Shown here in pieces: positions 8,716-16,918 of a stretch of DNA of 64,000 nt; positions within the stretch are counted from its first letter, which is position 1, and the number at the start of each line of letters is the position of its first letter. Under the pieces are notes generated by a model. The model made no database searches and had not been told where the DNA came from. It saw nothing but the letters and a program-made list of their open reading frames with translations. A program made the translations under genes and the position numbers. The stretch spans positions 434,001 to 498,000 of the forward strand of contig NZ_CXWE01000005.1 in the NCBI RefSeq assembly GCF_001404515.1, given 5' to 3'. This DNA comes from Roseibium album. GTDB taxonomy: Bacteria > Pseudomonadota > Alphaproteobacteria > Rhizobiales > Stappiaceae.

Positions 8716-10113
8716 ATGAAGATGAAAGCCGGACGGCGTGCACTGGTGATGGACGACATCGGACGCCGGATAACCTCCCGCGCACTTGTTGCCGGCGACA
8801 AGGTGCCTTCCATTCGGAGCTGCGCTGCGAGACTTGGCATTTCACCTTCAACCGTTGTGGAGGCCTACGACCTTCTTGTCGCCGATGGTGTGATAGAAGC
8901 CCGTCGGGGTGCCGGCTTTTTTGTCGCCGACAAGCCTCAACCATTTGCCGTTGCCGAAACAGGTCCCCAGCTGGAGCGGGAAGTCGACCCGCTCTGGGTC
9001 GCCCGCCAATCCATCGACACCGGAGAGGAAAAACAGAAGCCGGGCTGCGGCTGGCTGCCTGCGGACTGGATGCCGGTTTCTTCCTTGCGCAAGGCAATGC
9101 GCTCGATGTCAAGCGCTCGTATCGACTTGTTGACCAACTATGGAAGCGCCAAGGGCGAAACCGGATTGCGCCGTTTCCTGTCCCGTCGATTGCACGACCA
9201 GGGTCTGGCGGCAGATCCGGATCAGGTCCTGTTGACGGGTTCCGGGTCTCAGGCACTGGACCTGGTCTGCCGGATGCTCCTGAAACCCGGCGACACGGTA
9301 CTGGTGGACGATCCCTGCTACTTCAATTTTCAGGCTCTCCTTCGAGCGCACCAGGTCGCCATAAAAAGTGTTCCTTACACCGCACTGGGGCCAGACCTGG
9401 CAAAATTCGAGGCAGCTCTGACTGAGCACCGCCCACGCCTTTATCTTACCAACTCGGCACTTCACAATCCGACCGGTGCGACGATGTCCGCACCAACCGC
9501 GCATCGGCTTCTGACCCTCGCCGAAATCCACGATCTGGTGATCGTCGAAGACGATATCTTCTCGGATTTCGAACCCGATGTTTCGCCGCGCCTGGCATCG
9601 CTCGACGGCCTGGAGCGGGTGCTGCGGGTCGGCAGCTTCTCCAAAACGCTGTCAGCCTCGTTCCGGTGTGGCTACATCACCGCGCGGCCTGACTGGATCG
9701 AGGCACTGACCGACCTGCAGGTGGCAACAAATTTCAGCGGTCCCAGTCCGATGGTCGCCAGCCTGCTTTATTCCGTCCTTACTGATGGCGGATACCGCAA
9801 ACACCTGGATGCACTGAAAACAAGACTCGTTGCCTGTCGCGGTGATGCAATCAAACGACTGGGAGAACTCGGTTTTTCGCCCTGGATCGAGCCTCGCGGC
9901 GGTTTCCTGCTGTGGTGCGAACTGCCGGGTCAGCATGATGCCACGGAGCTTGCCCGCGCTGCCTTGCAGCAAGGCCTCGTTCTTGCTCCAGGCAACGTCT
10001 TCAGCGTCACGCAGAACATGGGATCCTTTATGCGGTTCAATGTCAGCCAGATGCGGGATCCGGGTTGCTATGAAACACTTGATCGCCTGCTGACCGGAAC
10101 ACTAAACACCTGA
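8716..10113 (+). CDS. MocR-type regulator (GntR winged helix + aminotransferase domain)
   Basis: A 465-residue transcription factor. Residues ~8-75 form a GntR winged helix (S-R-A-L-V-A-G-D-K-V-P-S-I-R and G-I-S-P-S-T-V-V-E-A-Y). Residues ~110-460 are a fold-type I aminotransferase-like domain, with N-P-T-G-A in the cofactor region, V-E-D-D-I-F-S-D-F, and S-F-S-K-T-L, whose Lys is the expected PLP-binding residue. MocR proteins sense PLP or amino-acid-derived ligands and typically regulate a divergent gene; here that is the EamA transporter. GAGGAG lies 4 bases before the ATG at 8716; a second ATG two codons on is equally possible. The PLP lysine is present, so this is a MocR family member rather than a bare GntR factor. 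Confidence 0.9.
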   Translation: MKMKAGRRALVMDDIGRRITSRALVAGDKVPSIRSCAARLGISPSTVVEAYDLLVADGVIEARRGAGFFVADKPQPFAVAETGPQLEREVDPLWVARQSIDTGEEKQKPGCGWLPADWMPVSSLRKAMRSMSSARIDLLTNYGSAKGETGLRRFLSRRLHDQGLAADPDQVLLTGSGSQALDLVCRMLLKPGDTVLVDDPCYFNFQALLRAHQVAIKSVPYTALGPDLAKFEAALTEHRPRLYLTNSALHNPTGATMSAPTAHRLLTLAEIHDLVIVEDDIFSDFEPDVSPRLASLDGLERVLRVGSFSKTLSASFRCGYITARPDWIEALTDLQVATNFSGPSPMVASLLYSVLTDGGYRKHLDALKTRLVACRGDAIKRLGELGFSPWIEPRGGFLLWCELPGQHDATELARAALQQGLVLAPGNVFSVTQNMGSFMRFNVSQMRDPGCYETLDRLLTGTLNT

Positions 10114-10149
10114 AAAACGGAAGTGCTCCGACCCGCTCCCGAACCGCGA

Positions 10150-11040
10150 CTACAAACACTCCAGCTTTGTCCGGACAGCTTCGATCTCCTCGGGCGACAA
10201 TGTACTTGAAGAAAATTCGCCCAGTTTGCCGTCGATTCCGCATTGAATTGTTCTGGACGCCAGGTCGATCATCCCGGGCCGGTCGGTAAATGCGATCAAA
10301 CCCGATCCAAGCACGGTGTATAGACCGTCAGGCTTGGGTTCTGAATAAAAGCCTTCGACCTGAACGATACCCACCTGAGCATCGAAAACCCCGCTCTCCA
10401 AACGTTCTGCTTCAATGCCACCGGGAACCGGAGAGCCTGTAATGCGGGCAAAGTCGCCGGACGAGAGATGTCTGGGACTGATCCCGGAGATCTCGGTCCG
10501 CCCAATTCTGTCCGGCTGACCGGTTGCCGGCCGGAAATACGTTCCGCTGACCTCCGCCGGTCCCTGCCAATCCGGCAGCAGGTCTATCGAAGACGCAGAA
10601 ACGCGTTCCGATTTCCACAATCCGCTGACGGCGACCCAATCGCCAATGGTCGCATTCAGTGGCAATGCTCCCAGATCGACCTGTGTTCCAAGGACGGTCA
10701 GCATCCCGTCACCTATTGCCTCCACCGGCCCGACCAGGGGCAGCACCTGCCGGATATGCTCGGCGCGCCAGATGTTGCCTTCAAGGCGAACGACAACTGC
10801 GACCGTGAGACCGGGTTTCAGTTCACCAGCGGCAATGCCGGGAACGGAACCTGTCACCTGCAAATCGTTCGTGATCTCGATCTTCTGCCCGTTGACATAG
10901 ATGCTGCCAAGCTCGGTGATCACTCCAACAATGCCCGTGCCGACAATACCCCCTTCGCGCTCTTCGCTGTCCTGGGCAAATGTCTGGCCGACGCTGAAAA
11001 GCACTGCTGCTGCTGCGATGAAACGGAGGAGCACTGTCAC
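10150..11040 (-). CDS. Exported DUF5666 protein
   Basis: A 296-residue protein with an N-terminal signal peptide (L-L-R-F-I-A-A-A-A-V-L-F-S-V-G-Q-T-F-A, then Q-D). The mature part consists of repeated small beta-barrel-like units typical of DUF5666 (for example I-T-E-L-G-S-I-Y-V-N-G, then L-x-P-G-L-T-V-A-V, and M-L-T-V-L-G-T-Q-V-D-L). It starts with a GTG that overlaps the stop of the upstream DUF6502 gene by 4 bases (GTGA), so translation is coupled. DUF5666 proteins often sit next to DUF6502 genes in alphaproteobacteria. Function is unknown; a periplasmic location is inferred from the signal peptide. Confidence 0.82.
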   Translation of the reverse strand: MTVLLRFIAAAAVLFSVGQTFAQDSEEREGGIVGTGIVGVITELGSIYVNGQKIEITNDLQVTGSVPGIAAGELKPGLTVAVVVRLEGNIWRAEHIRQVLPLVGPVEAIGDGMLTVLGTQVDLGALPLNATIGDWVAVSGLWKSERVSASSIDLLPDWQGPAEVSGTYFRPATGQPDRIGRTEISGISPRHLSSGDFARITGSPVPGGIEAERLESGVFDAQVGIVQVEGFYSEPKPDGLYTVLGSGLIAFTDRPGMIDLASRTIQCGIDGKLGEFSSSTLSPEEIEAVRTKLECL

Positions 11041-11849
11041 CCTTCCTTGTCTTTCGGGATTGTCGGCAGGATATAGGCACCGGCGACAAACCGGCCATTC
11101 TGATTGCTGTCCTGGTCCTTGTCTTGCAAATGGCGCGCCCTGGAGTTGATGTCCTGAAGCAGTTGCTGCGCCTTGTCTGCCGACAGGGCGCGCAACTCTT
11201 CAACAGATGCAGCAGACAAATGTGAATATCGTACGGCACGATCGAAATGCCGTTGCGTTTCCTGACCCGCAATCAGGTTGTGCGTCGCGGCAGCCAGATG
11301 CGCTGACAGAGTTGCCCGATACGCGGCCACCTGCTCCGCGCTGCCGGCTGTCGGTACGAAGGCATCACCAAGCAAACGAAGGCTGCCGTCTTTCAGCTTG
11401 GCAACGAGCTTTTGATCCAGAAGCGTTTTCAAGACGGTTCCCGGCGCCATGTCGATGCGGGCCTGCCGGACAAGGTCATCAAACCCCGGATCGCTGTCTG
11501 ATCCTTTCCGGAGCAGATCCTTTGGCTGGTTGTCCTTGTTCAGGTATTGCGGTGCTGTCGACCAGTAACCGACAACAAGCGAAGCTGCACTGCAGCTACG
11601 CCGCTCGGGTGCATCATCGTCTTCACTGCGCAAGCGTTTGACATCCTTGCGGTGAAGTCCGGTCAAGGCGCTGACCTTGCTATCATTTGGAGAAGGGTCG
11701 GAAGTGTCTTCAGCCGCTGTTACCAGAGCCTTTTTCAAGGCCTCGGTTGCCGTGCCAATTGTCACGCCACGCGCGACCATCGCTTTTGCAAGCGGTATTA
11801 GCAGATCGGCAAGCGCGGTCTCAAACGGGTCCTTTGGTCCGGTCGACAT
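11037..11849 (-). CDS. DUF6502 family protein
   Basis: A 270-residue cytoplasmic protein matching the DUF6502 pattern: residues ~9-60 hold a helical segment with A-L-A-D-L-L-I-P-L-A-K-A-M-V-A-R-G-V-T and then T-G-L-H-R-K-D-V-K-R-L that looks like a helix-turn-helix. The middle carries V-V-G-Y-W-S-T-A-P-x-Y and the C-terminal part is helical. No signal peptide. Its stop overlaps the start of the exported DUF5666 gene, so the two are made together. The possible HTH makes a regulatory role conceivable, but no function is established. Confidence 0.82.
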   Translation of the reverse strand: MSTGPKDPFETALADLLIPLAKAMVARGVTIGTATEALKKALVTAAEDTSDPSPNDSKVSALTGLHRKDVKRLRSEDDDAPERRSCSAASLVVGYWSTAPQYLNKDNQPKDLLRKGSDSDPGFDDLVRQARIDMAPGTVLKTLLDQKLVAKLKDGSLRLLGDAFVPTAGSAEQVAAYRATLSAHLAAATHNLIAGQETQRHFDRAVRYSHLSAASVEELRALSADKAQQLLQDINSRARHLQDKDQDSNQNGRFVAGAYILPTIPKDKEG

Positions 11850-12012
11850 ATTAATCCATACAGTTGGTCACAACAGGTATTTAGCACTCTTTCCAGAAGT
11901 TCTTGCATTTCGGTGTTCAACATTTTCGTGACGGGGAGTTTAAATATCGTGACATAAAATGGGAATATTTCCCATTATTAATGATCACGCATCATTGATA
12001 AGGGAGGGTGCC

Positions 12013-13635
12013 ATGCCGGAATTTTCACTTCACACGTTGAATGGGTCTCAAGCGATTGACCCCGTCGCTCCGCAATTTCTTGCTGACCCTCTTGTGTGCC
12101 TGACGCCGGCGGATCGGCGGAAATTCAGGGGATTCGGTTGGGGCGAAACGGTTCGCCCGCGCCATGCCACGATTGCCGCCGCCTTGCGCCACTGGATGCG
12201 CTCGCAACCAGATGCGATCGCCGTTGAATGCACCGGCCAGACGATGAGCTACCGGGAACTTGATGAGGCATCAAACCGGCTCGCCGGATTCTTGAAACGC
12301 AATGGCGTCAAACGCGGCGACGCTGTCTGCCTTTATCTGCAACGCTCACTGGAAATGGTGGTGGGCATTGTTGCGACGCTGAAACTGGGAGCTGCCTACG
12401 TGCCGCAGCACGTCGGCGTTGCGCCTAAAAAGGGCTTGCGTCATATCGCGAATGTTACCGGGGCAAAGGTCATTCTCACACTCAGCGACGTGGCAGACCA
12501 GGTTCCGGTCGAAGCACATCAGGTGCTGGTCGAAATTGACAGGCTGGTGAATGACGAAGCGCTTTCTTCAAGCGCGCCGGATCTCATTTCGCACCGGGCT
12601 GAACCGGACGACCTGACGATGATCCTGTTCACATCGGGCACGACCGGCGTACCCAACGGTGTTCAGGTAACACACCGAAACCTGGCCAATATCCTTCTGA
12701 CCTCCCCCGGAGATCTGGGTATGCGGCCCGGTCTCAAGGTCGGACAGATCCTGTCCATCGCGTTCGACATGGCGGCCTGGGAAATCCTGGGCGCATTGTC
12801 CAACGGGGCGACCCTGGTAATTCGCGGCAAGTCCATTCAGGAGACGGCAGAAAAGGTCGACGTTCTGATCGCGACACCGTCAATCCTGTCCTCGCTCGAT
12901 CATGACCGCTGCAAGGAGGTCAAGGCGGCGGCAGTCGCGGGCGAACCTTGCCCCCGGTCCCTTGCCGACACCTGGTCGACATTTTGCACATTCTACAATT
13001 CCTGCGGGCCGACAGAGACGACAATCATCAACACTGCAGAACCCCATTTTGTCGAAAAGAAAGTGCTGTCCATTGGTCGTCCAACGCCGAACAACACGGT
13101 CTACATTCTGGACGAGGACCTGCGCCCGATGCCGATTGGCGAGAAGGGGGAGATGTGGGCAGGCGGTGATTGTGTCACAGCCGGTTATCTCGCCAATCCG
13201 AAGTTGACCGATGAGCGTTACCGGCCGGACCCTTTCCGCCCCGGTCACATGATGTTTCGCACGCGCGACCTTGGCCGCTGGACCGAAGACGGCGAACTGG
13301 AACATTTCGGACGGGTCGATGACCTCGTCAAGATCCGCGGATTTCGGGTCGAACTCGACGGCGTTTCCAGTGCACTTGAGAGCACCGATTGCTGCATTCG
13401 TGCCGTCACCCTGAAACTCGATGACCGCAACCTGGTGAGTTTCATTTCACCTGCAAGTGCGTGTCCCGAGAAAGCCAGGCAGCAGGTCAACGATCGCCTG
13501 CCCTATTACTGTATGCCGACCGTTGTCCTCTCGCTGCCGGAACTGCCCCGGACGCCTCGCGGCAAGCTGGACAAGCGCCAGCTTCACAAGCTCGCCGAAG
13601 ACCATATCGCAAGCGAAGGTGTGGAGCTGAACTGA
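12013..13635 (+). CDS. Stand-alone NRPS-type adenylation enzyme (AMP-binding)
   Basis: A 540-residue ANL-superfamily enzyme that should activate a carboxylate, probably an alpha-amino acid, as an acyl-adenylate. Visible core motifs: A3 P-loop T207-S-G-T-T-G-V-P-N215-G (Asn where Lys is usual), A4 F-D252-M-A-A-W-E with the Asp that contacts the substrate amino group in NRPS A domains, A5 N-S-C-G-P-T-E, A7 R-T-R-D419-L, A8 G-R-V-D-D-L-V-K-I-R-G, and A10 P-R-G-K518. There is no carrier domain. ATG at 12013 follows GGGAGGG 5 bases upstream; an in-frame ATG 18 codons earlier is less likely. The stop overlaps the start of the membrane gene by one base (TGATG). Together with the next two genes it resembles a split form of fungal TmpL. 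Confidence 0.9.
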   Translation: MPEFSLHTLNGSQAIDPVAPQFLADPLVCLTPADRRKFRGFGWGETVRPRHATIAAALRHWMRSQPDAIAVECTGQTMSYRELDEASNRLAGFLKRNGVKRGDAVCLYLQRSLEMVVGIVATLKLGAAYVPQHVGVAPKKGLRHIANVTGAKVILTLSDVADQVPVEAHQVLVEIDRLVNDEALSSSAPDLISHRAEPDDLTMILFTSGTTGVPNGVQVTHRNLANILLTSPGDLGMRPGLKVGQILSIAFDMAAWEILGALSNGATLVIRGKSIQETAEKVDVLIATPSILSSLDHDRCKEVKAAAVAGEPCPRSLADTWSTFCTFYNSCGPTETTIINTAEPHFVEKKVLSIGRPTPNNTVYILDEDLRPMPIGEKGEMWAGGDCVTAGYLANPKLTDERYRPDPFRPGHMMFRTRDLGRWTEDGELEHFGRVDDLVKIRGFRVELDGVSSALESTDCCIRAVTLKLDDRNLVSFISPASACPEKARQQVNDRLPYYCMPTVVLSLPELPRTPRGKLDKRQLHKLAEDHIASEGVELN

Positions 13636-14948
13636 TGACTACACACACGACAAATCTCGACTACGCCGCACCGAACTGGCGACGCATGACCCGGCATCCC
13701 GCGATCATGGAATACAGACGGCTTTATGTTCTTGTCGCCGTCATCAATCTGGCAACCCTGGTCGCAGGCATCCGCAACGGACATTGGTTTGACGGTCAGG
13801 CCTTCCGCCTGGACGCGATCGCCGACATGGCGCTGATCAACCTCTCGCTCGGCATTCTCATCCGCCAGCAACGGGTGATCAATGCGCTGTTCTGGCTGGC
13901 AACACGCATTCCGGTCACCTGGCCGCTTTGGATCAGGTGGGGTGCCGGAAAGGTGTTTCACTTCGGCGGGTTTCACTATGGTGGCACCGTCGCCGGAACG
14001 CTGTGGTTCGCGTTTCTGCTCTACGCCATGGTGGCAGACAGGTTGTCCGGATCCCTGCAGATCTCGAACGTGACACTTGGCCTGAGCGGTTTGATGGTAA
14101 CCTTGATGAGCCTGATGATCGTCACCGCCATGAGCCGGTTCCGAACGCGGTTTCACAACGCCTTTGAAAAAATTCACCGGTTTGTCGGTTGGACGGTGCT
14201 CGCCCTCTTCTGGGCTCAGACGGTCTCCATCTCAGGCGATATGGGTGTCGCGCTGACAGGCACTCCTTCTTTCTGGATGCTGTGCATCATCACGCTTTCC
14301 ATCGCTTCGCCCTGGCTGACCCTGAAACGGGTGCGCGTGGAAATCGTCAAGCCTTCAGATCATGTCGTGCTCGCTCGGTTCAACTACGGAGATACTCCGT
14401 TTGCCGGCAGCTCAAACGCGATCAGCCACACCCCTTTCGGTGAGTACCACTCGTTCGCAAATATTCCCGCGCCGAACGAACCCGGCTACCGGTTGGCCAT
14501 TTCCCGCGCCGGAGACTGGACTGGAGCGTTTATCGACAACCCGCCCGAGAAAGTCTGGGTCAAGGGCATAACAACGAGCGGTGTTGCCAGGATCGAGGAC
14601 CTGTTCACGAAGGTGGTCTACGTCGGGACCGGTTCCGGAATAGGCCCGATCCTGCCGCATCTGCTGAAGCGCAAGGTCCCCAACAGGCTTATCTGGTCGA
14701 CACGCTCGCCGCGCAAGACCTATGGCGACGATCTGATTGATGAAATCGAATCCCATACGGAAAAGCCGCTGATCTGGGACACTGATGCTCAAGGCAAGCC
14801 GGACCTGTCGGCGCTGGCCCTGCAGGCAGTGCGGGAAAGCGGCGCCGAGGCGGTCATCGTGATTTCAAACCAAAAGCTGACCCGAAAGGTGGTTTACGAC
14901 ATGGAATCGCTCGGTATTCCCGCCTATGGCGCAATCTGGGACAGCTGA
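13635..14948 (+). CDS. Integral-membrane ferric-reductase-like NAD(P)/flavin protein (TmpL C-terminal half-like)
   Basis: A 437-residue protein. Residues ~28-225 contain about six hydrophobic segments. Residues ~235-435 look like a ferredoxin-NADP reductase type module: G-E-Y-H-S-F in the position of the flavin-binding R-x-Y-S motif, and V-V-Y-V-G-T-G-S-G-I-G-P-I as the NAD(P) pyrophosphate loop. It probably moves electrons between cytoplasmic NAD(P)H and a membrane or extracytoplasmic acceptor. The start overlaps the adenylation gene by one base and the next gene begins one base after its stop, so the three products are made together. In fungi, the redox-homeostasis protein TmpL joins an AMP-binding domain to exactly this kind of membrane/FAD-NAD(P) unit. 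Role of the bacterial complex is unknown. Confidence 0.78.
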   Translation: MTTHTTNLDYAAPNWRRMTRHPAIMEYRRLYVLVAVINLATLVAGIRNGHWFDGQAFRLDAIADMALINLSLGILIRQQRVINALFWLATRIPVTWPLWIRWGAGKVFHFGGFHYGGTVAGTLWFAFLLYAMVADRLSGSLQISNVTLGLSGLMVTLMSLMIVTAMSRFRTRFHNAFEKIHRFVGWTVLALFWAQTVSISGDMGVALTGTPSFWMLCIITLSIASPWLTLKRVRVEIVKPSDHVVLARFNYGDTPFAGSSNAISHTPFGEYHSFANIPAPNEPGYRLAISRAGDWTGAFIDNPPEKVWVKGITTSGVARIEDLFTKVVYVGTGSGIGPILPHLLKRKVPNRLIWSTRSPRKTYGDDLIDEIESHTEKPLIWDTDAQGKPDLSALALQAVRESGAEAVIVISNQKLTRKVVYDMESLGIPAYGAIWDS

Positions 14949-14949
14949 C

Positions 14950-15720
14950 ATGTTTGAGACAATCGAAACCGGCATCAGGGATCGGGTCGCAACAATCCGC
15001 CTCAACCGGCCCAGACAGCTGAACGCACTCAATACGCAGGTCATGGAAGAAGTGCTGGAGGCAGCCGCCGCGTTCGAAGCCGACAAGAAGGTCGGTTGCC
15101 TCGTGCTCAGCGGAAACGAACGCGCCTTTGCTGCAGGTGCCGACATAGCAGAGCTGGCTGCCCAGGATTACGCCTCCATGCAGGCAAGCGACTTCTTCTC
15201 CGGCTGGGACAGGTTCGCGGCGTTGCGTCTGCCCAAGATAGCCGTCATCGACGGCTACGCCCTTGGAGGCGGTTGCGAACTAGCCATGATGTGCGACGTC
15301 ATCCTGGCATCCGAAAACGCCAGGTTCGGTCAGCCGGAAATCAAGATCGGCTGTATTCCGGGGATCGGTGGCACCCAGCGACTAACGAAGCTGGTCGGCA
15401 GGACTATGGCGATGGACATGATCCTGACCGGAAGGATGATTGATGCCGCCGAAGCCCTGCGCATCGGATTGGTCAGTCGCGTCATTCCACGCGATAATCT
15501 GGAAACCGAGGTCAACGAGGTCGCAAGATCCATTGCAGAGTTCCCCCGAGATATCGTTCAGATGGCTCGCGCCTGCGTAAACATGGCCGAGAACAGCACA
15601 CTGGACATGGGAATACGATACGAGCGGCAGACTTATCATGCGTTGCATGGCCTGCCGGCCCAGCGCGAAGGCATGTCTGCGTTTCTTGAGAAAAGAACTC
15701 CGCGCTTCAACGAAGGCTGA
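14950..15720 (+). CDS. Enoyl-CoA hydratase/isomerase family protein (crotonase)
   Basis: A 256-residue crotonase of typical length. The oxyanion-hole segments are visible (A-F-A-A-G-A-D-I and G-G-G-C-E-L), and both catalytic glutamates of classical enoyl-CoA hydratase are present: E110 in G-G-G-C-E and E130 in G-Q-P-E, 20 residues apart as in the mitochondrial enzyme. It could therefore hydrate 2-enoyl-CoA in the ordinary way. The ATG at 14950 begins one base after the preceding stop, making it the third gene of the adenylation-membrane redox operon; that context suggests a specialised substrate rather than general beta-oxidation. Confidence 0.93.
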   Translation: MFETIETGIRDRVATIRLNRPRQLNALNTQVMEEVLEAAAAFEADKKVGCLVLSGNERAFAAGADIAELAAQDYASMQASDFFSGWDRFAALRLPKIAVIDGYALGGGCELAMMCDVILASENARFGQPEIKIGCIPGIGGTQRLTKLVGRTMAMDMILTGRMIDAAEALRIGLVSRVIPRDNLETEVNEVARSIAEFPRDIVQMARACVNMAENSTLDMGIRYERQTYHALHGLPAQREGMSAFLEKRTPRFNEG

Positions 15721-15735
15721 ACAGCTGAAAACAAA

Positions 15736-15770
15736 GGTCCGGCACCAAGCTCACGCCTGGTTGCCGGACC
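15736..15770 (+). terminator. Hairpin after the crotonase operon, candidate terminator
   Basis: A 9-bp perfect stem (GGTCCGGCA / TGCCGGACC) extended by a bulged CCA/TGG, starting 15 bases after the crotonase stop. It is not followed by a clear T-tract. The rest of the 415-bp gap up to 16134 holds nothing convincing. Confidence 0.45.
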
Positions 15771-16134
15771 TGAGTGCCCGGTCCGCCCCGGAAACCCGTA
15801 ACCTGCCCTGCACGTCCCGATCCGTCCGCGGTTCCTCGGCGGCGCTCCTTGCGAGCACGATCGCCGCCCACGCGTTGATCCGGGTCAAGGACAGGCATCA
15901 TTTCGTCGGGCAAGTAAAGCAATGGAGCAATAGGTTCGCAAGACCATCGACCGATATGAGTTGGAAATGCGGGCATTTTAACTGGCCGGAAGTTAAATTT
16001 TACAAGCTTACGTGGATAACCCAGGGGAAACTCCAGACGACCTGGGAACCGGGGAACGAGGAAAGCGCGTCATGACCATTGCCAATGATGAAAAGTGGAT
16101 CGATAAAGAGAAGACAGGTTTGTCGGAGGCAGCC

Positions 16135-16545
16135 ATGGACATCAACCTCACACTTTCAACTGACACGATCCGCATGCTCGTCCAGAAGGCGCGCGCCGCT
16201 GCATCGGCCATGAAGGACACGTTCGAGGACGGTCACGACGGTGATGTGGAGTTTGATGCGGACACCCTGGAAGAAGGCCATAACCACGACGGGCTTGCCG
16301 AGGAGGAAAGCGACGATCTTTCCAATGAGGAATTGCGCGAGCTGATCGAGGACTTCAATGTCGACGAGGCTGCAGAACTGGTTGCCATCACCTGGATCGG
16401 TCGGGGTGATTTTGACGCCGAAGATTTCTACCAGGTCGTAAACGAAGCCCGGGAGCGCGCGGTCGGCTCCACCGCAAAATACCTTCTCGGCATGCCTCTG
16501 CTGGCCGACTACCTGGAAGCTGGCCTGGACGCGCTGGATCTCTGA
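16135..16545 (+). CDS. DUF3775 domain protein
   Basis: A 136-residue soluble acidic protein. It matches DUF3775: N-terminal helix M-D-I-N-L-T-L-S-x-D-T-I-R-M-L-V-x-K-A-R, acidic linker (residues ~25-62), then L-R-E-L-I-E-D-F-N-V-D-E-A-A-E-L-V-A-I-T-W-I-G-R-G-D, and C-terminal T-A-K-Y-L-L-G-M-P-L-L-A-D-Y-L-E. The family is common in Rhizobiales and Rhodobacterales and has no known function. I chose the ATG at 16135 because GGAGG lies 6 bases upstream and the domain begins there; an ATG at 16072 with a GAGGAAAG upstream would add 21 residues outside the domain. It is monocistronic. Confidence 0.85.
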   Translation: MDINLTLSTDTIRMLVQKARAAASAMKDTFEDGHDGDVEFDADTLEEGHNHDGLAEEESDDLSNEELRELIEDFNVDEAAELVAITWIGRGDFDAEDFYQVVNEARERAVGSTAKYLLGMPLLADYLEAGLDALDL

Positions 16546-16918
16546 CGAGACCGTGGACCCAAAGTTACGTAGCCTTGCAGCATCGCCGCGTCTTCGAGAA
16601 ATGCCGGGAAACCGGCAGCGCGCGCCTCGCTGCAGGTCGCAATGTGCCGGCAGCGCTTGATCCGGATGACCGATCGCCAGACATGATGCCGCTGCCGCGA
16701 ATGGTTTGGACCTGGACAATTCAGGATGCGCCGGACACTCTCGAATGCAAGTCTGCCGGTCATTGTAAGCCAGTTAGTCAGGGAGAACGGTCTTGCGAGC
16801 ACGGGTTTTTCAGCCATCCGGCTCGACTGTCATTCGCATCTCGTGTCAACGCTCTGCAGTCTCTCGTGGTTCACCTGTCAATTTGGTTTCAGATTGATCC
16901 TCAGGGAACACTTGTTCA
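16546..16918. other. Gene-free convergent gap
   Basis: About 370 bp between the ends of two convergent genes. I see no supported gene, repeat or clear terminator here. Confidence 0.4.

Noticed and set aside
15638..16075. 145-codon frame after the crotonase gene
   Set aside because: It runs through the candidate terminator hairpin and out of frame with the crotonase; its composition is unlike protein.
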